The notes beneath the pieces are model-generated. The model was not told where the DNA came from, did not search any database, and saw only the letters and a program-made list of their open reading frames with translations. The translations under genes and the position numbers were made by a program. A stretch of 64,000 nt of DNA from Prauserella flavalba (GTDB lineage Bacteria > Actinomycetota > Actinomycetes > Mycobacteriales > Pseudonocardiaceae). Below, one piece after another: positions 8,905 through 16,353 of this stretch. The stretch covers positions 62,001-126,000 of the forward strand of contig NZ_MASU01000014.1 in NCBI RefSeq assembly GCF_003202235.1, given 5' to 3'. Positions within the stretch are counted from its first letter, which is position 1. The number at the start of each line of letters is the position of its first letter.

Positions 8905-8930
8905 GTTGCGTAGCTTCTTGCAGACGCAAC
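8905..8930. promoter_or_regulatory. Candidate operator between amidohydrolase and transporter genes
   Basis: A 7-bp inverted repeat, GTTGCGT and ACGCAAC, is separated by 12 bases. A third GTTGCGT lies at 8856-8862. All are in the shared divergent promoter region, fitting a binding site for a dimeric regulator. The regulator is not identified; the nearby LuxR-type protein at 11349-12380 is one possibility. Confidence 0.45.
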
Positions 8931-8981
8931 TTTAGCCAGCTAACGTCCCCGTCCAGCAACCGAACCGAGGGAGACCACCTC

Positions 8982-10412
8982 ATGTCCGACGTCCAGCAGC
9001 AGGCGGCACCGCCGCAACCCGAGAGCGGCGAACGGATCTCCCCCGCGCGCAGAGCGACCCAGATCGCACTCACCGCGCTCGCGCTCGGGATGAGCCTGGT
9101 GGTCGGGTTCACTGTGGACGGACCGACGCTGTGGGGGCTCGCCCCGATCGCGATCTACGCGATCCTCGTGCTCGTCGGCCTCGACATCATGCTCGCCAGC
9201 GTCGCCGCGCTCGTGTCCGGTTTCCTGCTGCTCCACAGCGATCCGATCGACGCGGCCGGCATACTCGGCACCGCGCTCGGCTCGGACATCGTCGAAATCG
9301 GACTCATCATCATGCTCGGCGCCGGGCTGGGCGAGGTGCTCACCCGCACGCGCGGCGCGACGTATCTCGTGCGCATGATCGTGGACCGGTTCGGGGTGGA
9401 CACCGCCGTCCGCGCCCAGCTGAGCATCATGATCGCCTCCGGCGTGCTGGTGATCGCACTGGGCACGCTCATCGGCGCGTTCGCCATCGCGGCGCCGATC
9501 GTGATCCCGATCGCCGCCCGGCTTGGCTTCACCCGCTCCAGCACCGCGCTGATGATGTTCATCGGCGGCGCGTGCGGCATGTTCGTCGCCCCGTTCGTGG
9601 GCTCGATGGTCGCGATCCGCGAGTACTCCGGCGTGAGCTACCCCGAGTACGTGCTCACCGCGGGCGGCCCGCTGACGATCGTGTGCTTCGCCGTCGGCTT
9701 CGTGGTGATCCGCTGGTGTCAGCGGCATCCCGTCTCGGCCGACGACTACTACGACGAGCGCGAGATCGGCGACCAGGACACGGCACTCCCGCCGAGCGCG
9801 CGCCGGAGCACGATCGCGTTCCTGCTGACCTTCGCGGTGCTCGTGGCCTACGGCGTCGTCACGCGCGCGGGCACGTCGTTCGCCGTCGTCGCCCTCATCG
9901 TGATGGCGGTGGTCACCGGTGTCGCGGCCCGCATGCCCGTCAACGAGATCCTCAAGGCGATCTACGAGGGCTGCGGCCGCCTTGTCGACATGTTCCTGTT
10001 GTTCTGGATGCTGGCCGCGCTCCTTGCCGTGGTCGAGGAGCTCAAGCCCTACGACGTGCTGCTGGAGCGCTTCGGCGCGGACCTCAGGGCGCTCGGGGTG
10101 CTGGGCTTCCTCATCGTGGTGGCGCTCATCGGCTGGCTCGGCATCTCCGGTGCGTCGGCGGCGCAGGTGATCGTGATCGACCGCGTGTTCGGCCCCACCG
10201 CGGAGGCGCTGGGCGTGCCGGTGCAGGCGTGGGCGGTGGTGCTGCTGTGCTCGTGCCAGGCCGACACCTTCGGCCCCTTCCCCGGGCCCAACATGATCTC
10301 GCCGATGGCGTTCGCGAGGTCCACGGCGCTCAAGCGCATGATCTACTGCGGCTGGATCCTGCTCGCCGCGTCGCTCGCCGTGTACGTCATCCAGCTCGCC
10401 CTGCTCTCCTAG
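8982..10412 (+). CDS. Multi-pass membrane transporter (ion transporter / Na+:H+ antiporter-like)
   Basis: The 476-residue protein has about 12 hydrophobic segments after a short cytosolic N-terminus. The two halves look related to each other. The half-loops GAFAIAAPIVIPIAARLG and SCQADTFGPFPGPN resemble the re-entrant loops of ion-transporter-superfamily carriers, in which NhaC-, DcuC- and YfcC-like proteins fall. The substrate cannot be read from sequence; the divergent amidohydrolase suggests an amide or organic acid rather than sodium. The start has GGGAG nearby. Its stop overlaps that of the convergent DUF1304 gene by 4 bp. Confidence 0.7.
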   Translation: MSDVQQQAAPPQPESGERISPARRATQIALTALALGMSLVVGFTVDGPTLWGLAPIAIYAILVLVGLDIMLASVAALVSGFLLLHSDPIDAAGILGTALGSDIVEIGLIIMLGAGLGEVLTRTRGATYLVRMIVDRFGVDTAVRAQLSIMIASGVLVIALGTLIGAFAIAAPIVIPIAARLGFTRSSTALMMFIGGACGMFVAPFVGSMVAIREYSGVSYPEYVLTAGGPLTIVCFAVGFVVIRWCQRHPVSADDYYDEREIGDQDTALPPSARRSTIAFLLTFAVLVAYGVVTRAGTSFAVVALIVMAVVTGVAARMPVNEILKAIYEGCGRLVDMFLLFWMLAALLAVVEELKPYDVLLERFGADLRALGVLGFLIVVALIGWLGISGASAAQVIVIDRVFGPTAEALGVPVQAWAVVLLCSCQADTFGPFPGPNMISPMAFARSTALKRMIYCGWILLAASLAVYVIQLALLS

Positions 10413-10819
10413 AGAAACGCCGTGGCGAAGACGACGAGCGGCGGCCCGAGCTGCCCGGCGGCGCCGCTCAGCCCCGCTCCCCTCGGCCTCCCGAGCGCCA
10501 TCCGGTCGGCGGCGAACAGCACGACACCGGAGAGCGCCATGAACCCGCAGGTATAGAACACCAGTGCTCTGCCGACCGCCTCGTCGCCGGTGTTCACCAG
10601 CACCAGCCCGAGCACCGTGCCCGAGGCGAGGAACAGGTTGTAGAAGCCGACGCCGAACGACCACAGCAGCACCGCGGGCACGTCCTCCCCGGCGACCCGG
10701 AAGATGCCCTGGTGCACCGAGGGGCGGCGGAACAGCAGGGCCTCCCACACGAACACCAGCACGTGCGTGAACGCGGCGAGCCCCGCGAAGGCCTGCGCGA
10801 CCACGTTCACGGCGACCAC
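10409..10819 (-). CDS. DUF1304 family small membrane protein
   Basis: The 136-residue protein is predicted to have four transmembrane helices and carries features of the DUF1304 family, including FTHVLVFVWEALLF near the N-terminus and QGIFRV followed by GFYNLFLA in the middle. The biochemical function of the family is not known to me. It overlaps the upstream cupin gene by 13 bp, so the two are likely cotranscribed. Its stop codon overlaps that of the convergent transporter gene. Confidence 0.8.
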   Translation of the reverse strand: MVAVNVVAQAFAGLAAFTHVLVFVWEALLFRRPSVHQGIFRVAGEDVPAVLLWSFGVGFYNLFLASGTVLGLVLVNTGDEAVGRALVFYTCGFMALSGVVLFAADRMALGRPRGAGLSGAAGQLGPPLVVFATAFL

Positions 10820-11262
10820 TCCGCGAGCGTCACGCCATGCCGGGCGACGACCTCGCCCAGCAGTTCGGCGGCCTTCTCCAGCGGGGTGCCGCGCGGCACG
10901 GTCTCGTGGACGTCGCGGAAGAAGCGGCTCATCGCCTCACCCGTGCTGAGCGCGAGAAAGCGCACCGACGGCGTGTGGACGGTGAAGGTGTGCGGCGTGC
11001 CCGCGGGGATGGTGACGGAGGAGCCGGGGCCGAGGTCGTGGATCTCCCCGTCCACGAACACGCCCATGCGCCCGTGCAGGACGTAGTGGGTGACGAGCCA
11101 CGGCGTGCGGTGAGGCGGCACGGTCGGGCCCCTCGGCGCGTCGATCTCGAACAGCTCGTAGGCGCCACCGGTGTGCTCGGCGCCCACCTTCACGGTCACG
11201 GTCGCGTCGGGTGAGTCGAGTTCGGCACCCTCGCCTGCCCCGGAGAGGTATATCGTGGTCAT
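10807..11262 (-). CDS. Cupin domain protein
   Basis: The product is a 151-residue single-domain cupin. A beta-barrel fold is indicated by the motif THYVLHGRMGVFVDGE, the glycine-proline turn DLGPGSSVTIPAGTPHTFT, and histidines placed as in metal-binding cupins (PPHRTPW and TPHTF). It could bind a small molecule or metal, and enzymatic activity is possible but unproven. The start at 11262 gives a compact cupin. An upstream ATG at 11298 would add 12 residues and is less likely. It is divergent from the LuxR-type regulator, which may control it. Confidence 0.8.
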   Translation of the reverse strand: MTTIYLSGAGEGAELDSPDATVTVKVGAEHTGGAYELFEIDAPRGPTVPPHRTPWLVTHYVLHGRMGVFVDGEIHDLGPGSSVTIPAGTPHTFTVHTPSVRFLALSTGEAMSRFFRDVHETVPRGTPLEKAAELLGEVVARHGVTLAEWSP

Positions 11263-11348
11263 GGGCCGACGGTAGGAACCACTCAGAGCAGGCTCCATCC
11301 CGGAAATGTGGGGTGCCGCTGGGCGCGCGCGAGGCGCATACTTCGGCC

Positions 11349-12380
11349 ATGTGGGAGGGTCGGGCGCTCGGCGCGCGGCGCGACATCGCCGCGCTGGCGA
11401 CCACCGGACTCGGGGTCACCGAGCTGCACAAGGCGGCCATCGAGCTGGTCGGCCGGGTCGTGCCGGCCGAGCTGACCTGCTGGGCTTCGCTGGACCCCGA
11501 CACCACCGTGATCAGCTCGATGACCAGCGGCCCCGCCCTCATCCCCCGCCGGTACGAGCCGCTGCTGGCGACCTACGAGTACGACGGCACCGAGCCGCAC
11601 ACGTTCGCCGAGCTGGCCACCCGGCCGGTTCCCGTGGCGAGGCTGTCGGAGCTGCCCCGCCGCGACCGCGAACGCAGCGGCCGGGTCAACGAGGTGTGGC
11701 GGCCGCTGGGACTGCACCACGAGCTACGCGCCGTGTTCCGCGTCGACGGCACGTGCTGGGGCGGGGCGGGCATGGTGCGGCGTGGGGATTTCACCGAACG
11801 CGAGGTGGAGTTCGTGACCTCGGTGGCTCCCGCGCTCGCGACGGCCACGCGTGTCGCGGCGCGCGCCGGAAGCTCCCGCGGCCCGGACGAGCAGGCGATC
11901 TTCGTCGTCGGCGCCGACGGTGTCCCGCGTTCGGCGACGGCGGCGGCCGGCTCGTGGCGGGTGGAGCTGGACGAGATCGCGCCGGGCCGGTGTGCGGTGC
12001 TGCTGCGCGCGGTCGTCGCGGGGGCGCGGGCGGCGGCCACGGGCACGTTCCGGGCCAGGGCGCGCGACGCCTCCGGCGGCTGGATCCTGTTGCGCGCCAG
12101 CACGTTGCTGTCCGACGACGAGGGCGCCGAGACCGTGGTGACCGTGGAGCGCGCGTCCGGCTCGGAACTGCTCGGCCTGCTGCTGGCCGCGTACGGCCTC
12201 ACCGCGCGCGAACGCGACATCTGCCACGAGGTGATCGCCGGAAGGTCCACATCGGACATCGCGGACCACCTGGCCATCTCCGCCTACACGGTCCAGGACC
12301 ACCTCAAGTCCGTCTTCGCCAAGGCAGGGGTACGCAGCAGGGGCGAGCTCGTCGCGAAGCTCCGGCCCGAGCTCGACTAG
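11349..12380 (+). CDS. LuxR-type helix-turn-helix transcriptional regulator
   Basis: The 343-residue protein ends in a LuxR-type DNA-binding domain: LTARERDICHEVIAGRSTSDIA, with the recognition helix region in AYTVQDHLKSVFAK. The N-terminal 280 residues resemble a GAF-like sensory region of unknown ligand. The ATG at 11349 was chosen; an upstream extension would run into the divergent cupin gene. Its TAG overlaps the hrpA stop by 4 bp. The likely targets are the cupin/DUF1304 pair or the transporter/amidohydrolase pair, inferred from position. Confidence 0.85.
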   Translation: MWEGRALGARRDIAALATTGLGVTELHKAAIELVGRVVPAELTCWASLDPDTTVISSMTSGPALIPRRYEPLLATYEYDGTEPHTFAELATRPVPVARLSELPRRDRERSGRVNEVWRPLGLHHELRAVFRVDGTCWGGAGMVRRGDFTEREVEFVTSVAPALATATRVAARAGSSRGPDEQAIFVVGADGVPRSATAAAGSWRVELDEIAPGRCAVLLRAVVAGARAAATGTFRARARDASGGWILLRASTLLSDDEGAETVVTVERASGSELLGLLLAAYGLTARERDICHEVIAGRSTSDIADHLAISAYTVQDHLKSVFAKAGVRSRGELVAKLRPELD

Positions 12381-15300
12381 GTCGCTGCGTCGTCGAGCGC
12401 GCGCAGCACGCGCTTGACCGACACCGGGTAGGCCGTGCGCAGCGTCTGCGCGAAGAAGCTCACCCGCAGTTCCTCGATCATCCAGCGGATCTCCGCGAGC
12501 TCGGGGCTCGGCGCGGTGCGCGGCGGCACCGTGTCGAGCACCGCCTGGTACTCCTGGCGCAGCCAGTCGACCTCCCGCAACCGCTCGACGTCGCGTGCCG
12601 GGTCGCTCGGCAGCTTCTCCAGCCTGCGCTCGATCGCGCGCACGTATCGGACGAGATCGGGCAGCCGGTCGTAGCCGGTCTCGGCGATAAAACCCTTGTG
12701 CACCAGAGAGTCCAGCTGCGCGCGGACGTCGGCGAGGGACTCCCGCAGCGCGTCGCCGCGCGTGTCGGCGAGCCGGGCCTCCACGTCGTGGGCGGCGCGC
12801 AGCACGTTCTCGACCTCGCGCAGCACGGTCAGCACCGTCCCGTTGAGACTCGTGCGCACCCGCTCCAGCAGCGCGGCGAAACCGGCCTCGTCCCACACCG
12901 GGCCGCCGCCCTCGGCGATGAGCTTGTCCACCGCGCAGTCCACGCAGTCCTCCAGCAGCCCGGCGACGCTGCCGTGCGGGTTGCGGGTCAGCACGAGCTT
13001 GGCGGTGTTGCTCAGGTTGCGGTTGAGGTACTTCATCGGCGAGGGCACGTTGAGCCGCAGCAGCCGTCGCGTGCCCTCCCACATGGCCTTGCGCTGCTGG
13101 CCCGGGGTGTCGAGCATCCGCACGGCGACGCTGTCGCCCTCGTCGACCAGCGCGGGGTACGCCTTCACCTCGTGCCCTCGGCGTTTCGCCTGGAACACCT
13201 GCGGCAGCTCACCGAACTTCGCCGTGGTGAGCCCGGTCCGCTCGACACTGTCGGCCGCGGCGGAAATGGTCTTGCGCAGGCGGTCGCCGAGACGCTCACG
13301 CAGGGCCTCCAGGTCCTTGCCCTCGGCGAGCGTGCGTTTGCGCTCGTCGACCACGCGGAACGTCATGCGCAGGTGCGGCGGTATCGCCTCCGGCTGCCAC
13401 GCGTCGAACGGCACGGCCACGCCGCGCAGCGCCTCCAGTTCGTGGGCGAGCACGTCCAGGAGCGGTCCCCGCGAAGGGTCCACACGCGACAGTATCTCGC
13501 GCGCCGTGTCCGGCGCGGGCACGAAGTTGCGCCGCAACGCCTTCGGCAACGACTTGATGAGCGCCGTCACCAGTTCCTCGCGCAGACCCGGCACCTGCCA
13601 GTCGAAACCGTCAGCACTCACCTGGTTCAGCACCGGCAGTGGAATGTGGACGGTCACGCCGTCGGCGTCGGCACCCGGCTCGAACTGGTAGGTCAGCGCG
13701 AAGCGCAGCTGCCCCTGGCTCCACGTGTCCGGGTAGTCGGCCTCGCTCACCGCGTCCGCGGAGTCGTTGATGAGCATGGCCTTCTCGAAGTTGAGCAGGT
13801 CCGGCTGCTCCCGGCGCGTCTTCTTCCACCACGTGTCGAAGTGCCGAGCCGACACGACCTCGGCACCGACGCGCTCGTCGTAGAAGGCGAACAACGTCTC
13901 GTCGTCGACGAGGATGTCGCGCCGCCGCGCCCGGTTCTCCAGGTCCTCGACCTCGTCGAGCAGCGCCAGGTTCTCGCGGAAGAAGCGGTGGTCGGTGTCC
14001 CAGTCGCCCTCCACGAGCGCGTGCCGGATGAACAGCTCCCGCGACAGCTCGGGGTCGATGCGGCCGTAGTTCACCTTGCGGCCCGCGACGAGCGGGATGC
14101 CGTAGAGCGTCACGCGCTCGTTGGCCATCACCGCGCCCTGCTTGCGCTCCCAGTGCGGCTCCGAGTAGTTGCGCTTCACCAGGTGCTGCGCGAGCGGCTC
14201 GATCCACTCCGGCTCCACCCGCGCGTTGACGCGGGCCCACAGCTTCGAGGTCTCCACCAGCTCCGCGGAGGCGATCCAGCGCGGCTGCTTCTTGAACAGC
14301 GCCGAGCCGGGGAACACCGAGAACCGCGTACCACGCGCGCCGAGGTAGTCGCCCTTCGCCGGATCCTTGAGCCCGACGTGCGAGAGCAGCCCGGCCAGCA
14401 GCGACGTATGGATGTGCTGCGGGTCGCCCGGAACGCTGTTGAGAGTGATGTCGAGCTGCTTGGCGAGCTGACGCAGCTGGCTGTAGATGTCCTGCCATTC
14501 CCGCACGCGCAGGTAGTTGAGGAACTCCGCGCGGCACCGTTTGCGGAACTGGTTGTTGGACAGCGTCTTCTGCTGCTCGCGCAGGTAGTCCCAGAGCTTG
14601 AGGTAGGACAGGAAGTCCGAGTTCGGGTCGGCGAAGCGCGCGTGCTGCTGGGTCGCCGCCTGCTGCTGCTCAGCGGGCCGTTCCCTCGGATCCTGGATGG
14701 ACAGCCCGGCGGCGATGATCATGACCTCGCGCACGCAGCCGTTCTTCGCCGCCTCCACGATCATCCGGCCCATGCGCGGGTCCACGGGGAGCTGGGCGAG
14801 CTGCCTGCCCACCGGGGTCAGCCTGCCCGCAGCGGTGTCGAGAGCGCCGAGCTCCTGCAGCAGCTGCACACCCGCGGTCACCTGGCGGCGGTCGGGCGGC
14901 TCCACGAACGGGAACGCCGCGATGTCACCGAGTCCGAGCGAGGTCATCTGCAGGATCACCGACGCGAGGTTGGTGCGCAGGATCTCGGGGTCGGTGAACT
15001 CGGGCCGCGATTCGAAGTCGTCCTCGGAGTAGAGCCGGATGCAGATGCCGTCGGAGGTGCGCCCGCAGCGGCCCTTGCGCTGGTTGGCCGACGCCTGCGA
15101 CACCGGCTCGATCGGCAGCCGCTGCACCTTGGTGCGATGGCTGTAGCGGGAGATACGCGCGGTACCGGGGTCGATCACGTACTTGATGCCCGGCACCGTC
15201 AGCGACGTCTCGGCGACGTTGGTGGCGAGCACGATGCGGCGCCCGCGATGCCGCTGGAAGACCCGGTGCTGGTCGGCCGCCGACAGGCGCGCGTACAGCG

Positions 15301-16258
15301 GCAGCACCTCGGTGTTCGGCAGCCGCAGCGCCGTGAGCGCCTCGCTCGTGTCGCGGATCTCGCGCTCCCCGGACAGGAACACGAGGATGTCGCCCGGCCC
15401 CTCGGCCATCAGCTCGCGCGCCGCGTCGACGATCGCCTGCACCTGGTCCCGGTCGGGATCACCGTCCGGGTCGTCGGGGTCCACCACCGGCCGGTACCGC
15501 ACCTCGACGGGATACGTGCGGCCCGAGACCTCCACGATCGGCGCGTCACCGAAGTGCCGGGAGAACCGCTCCGGGTCGATCGTCGCCGAGGTGATGATCA
15601 GCTTGAGGTCTGGCCTGCGCGGCAGCAGCTGCTTCAGGTAGCCGAGCAGGAAGTCGATGTTGAGGCTGCGCTCGTGGCCCTCGTCGATGATGATCGTGTC
15701 GTACTGCCGCAGCATCCGGTCCTGCTGGATCTCGGCGAGCAGGATGCCGTCGGTCATGAGCTTGACGAGCGTGTCGTCGCCCGAGGTGTCGGTGAAGCGC
15801 ACCTTGTAGCCGACGACGGTGCCCGGCTCGGTGTCCAGCTCGCTCGCGATGCGCTCGGCGACCGTGCGCGCGGCGAGCCGCCGGGGCTGGGTGTGCCCGA
15901 TCTGCCCGCGCACGCCGAGGCCCAGTTCGAGGCACACCTTGGGCAGCTGGGTGGTCTTGCCGGAGCCCGTCTCCCCCGCGACGATCACGACCTGGTGGTC
16001 GCGGATCACCTCGGCGAGGTCGTCCTTGCGCTGGCTGACCGGCAGCTCGGCCGGGTACTCGATCTTCGGCACCACCGCGCGGCGCCGCTGGACCCGCTGC
16101 TCGGCGGTGTCGACGTCGGCGGCGATCCGGGCGGCCACCGCGTCGCGGTCCCGCGCCTTGCGTGCGCCGTCGATCCGGCGGCGGAGCCGGTGCTCGTCGC
16201 GCAGCGTGAGTCCGGGCAGCCGGGACCGCAGCTCATCGAGGGGGGATCGTGTGGACAT
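12377..16258 (-). CDS. hrpA: ATP-dependent RNA helicase HrpA
   Basis: The 1293-residue product is full length for HrpA. It has a DEAH-type helicase core with Walker A GETGSGKTTQ (residues 95-104), QPRRLAA (124-130), motif II as DEGH (192-195), motif III SAT, and motif VI as QRKGRCGR. HA2 and OB-fold regions and the long DUF3418-type C-terminus of HrpA follow. It should unwind or remodel RNA in the cytosol. The motif II alanine is replaced by glycine, which is unusual for a DEAH protein. A reading frame extends further upstream through the SARP gene, but ATG at 16258 starts at the conserved N-terminus. Confidence 0.95.
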   Translation of the reverse strand: MSTRSPLDELRSRLPGLTLRDEHRLRRRIDGARKARDRDAVAARIAADVDTAEQRVQRRRAVVPKIEYPAELPVSQRKDDLAEVIRDHQVVIVAGETGSGKTTQLPKVCLELGLGVRGQIGHTQPRRLAARTVAERIASELDTEPGTVVGYKVRFTDTSGDDTLVKLMTDGILLAEIQQDRMLRQYDTIIIDEGHERSLNIDFLLGYLKQLLPRRPDLKLIITSATIDPERFSRHFGDAPIVEVSGRTYPVEVRYRPVVDPDDPDGDPDRDQVQAIVDAARELMAEGPGDILVFLSGEREIRDTSEALTALRLPNTEVLPLYARLSAADQHRVFQRHRGRRIVLATNVAETSLTVPGIKYVIDPGTARISRYSHRTKVQRLPIEPVSQASANQRKGRCGRTSDGICIRLYSEDDFESRPEFTDPEILRTNLASVILQMTSLGLGDIAAFPFVEPPDRRQVTAGVQLLQELGALDTAAGRLTPVGRQLAQLPVDPRMGRMIVEAAKNGCVREVMIIAAGLSIQDPRERPAEQQQAATQQHARFADPNSDFLSYLKLWDYLREQQKTLSNNQFRKRCRAEFLNYLRVREWQDIYSQLRQLAKQLDITLNSVPGDPQHIHTSLLAGLLSHVGLKDPAKGDYLGARGTRFSVFPGSALFKKQPRWIASAELVETSKLWARVNARVEPEWIEPLAQHLVKRNYSEPHWERKQGAVMANERVTLYGIPLVAGRKVNYGRIDPELSRELFIRHALVEGDWDTDHRFFRENLALLDEVEDLENRARRRDILVDDETLFAFYDERVGAEVVSARHFDTWWKKTRREQPDLLNFEKAMLINDSADAVSEADYPDTWSQGQLRFALTYQFEPGADADGVTVHIPLPVLNQVSADGFDWQVPGLREELVTALIKSLPKALRRNFVPAPDTAREILSRVDPSRGPLLDVLAHELEALRGVAVPFDAWQPEAIPPHLRMTFRVVDERKRTLAEGKDLEALRERLGDRLRKTISAAADSVERTGLTTAKFGELPQVFQAKRRGHEVKAYPALVDEGDSVAVRMLDTPGQQRKAMWEGTRRLLRLNVPSPMKYLNRNLSNTAKLVLTRNPHGSVAGLLEDCVDCAVDKLIAEGGGPVWDEAGFAALLERVRTSLNGTVLTVLREVENVLRAAHDVEARLADTRGDALRESLADVRAQLDSLVHKGFIAETGYDRLPDLVRYVRAIERRLEKLPSDPARDVERLREVDWLRQEYQAVLDTVPPRTAPSPELAEIRWMIEELRVSFFAQTLRTAYPVSVKRVLRALDDAAT

Positions 16259-16353
16259 ACCGCGTCCCAGCTTAACGGGAAGTGTTGCGACCACCGGCCC
16301 GCTGGGACACGCTCGATGCGGAAGATCACGGAAAACCGGACGCTGGGGGCCAC

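Noticed and set aside
11263-11298. Longer start for the cupin gene
   Set aside because: It adds 12 residues outside the cupin fold and has no ribosome binding site; the ATG at 11262 gives the compact domain.
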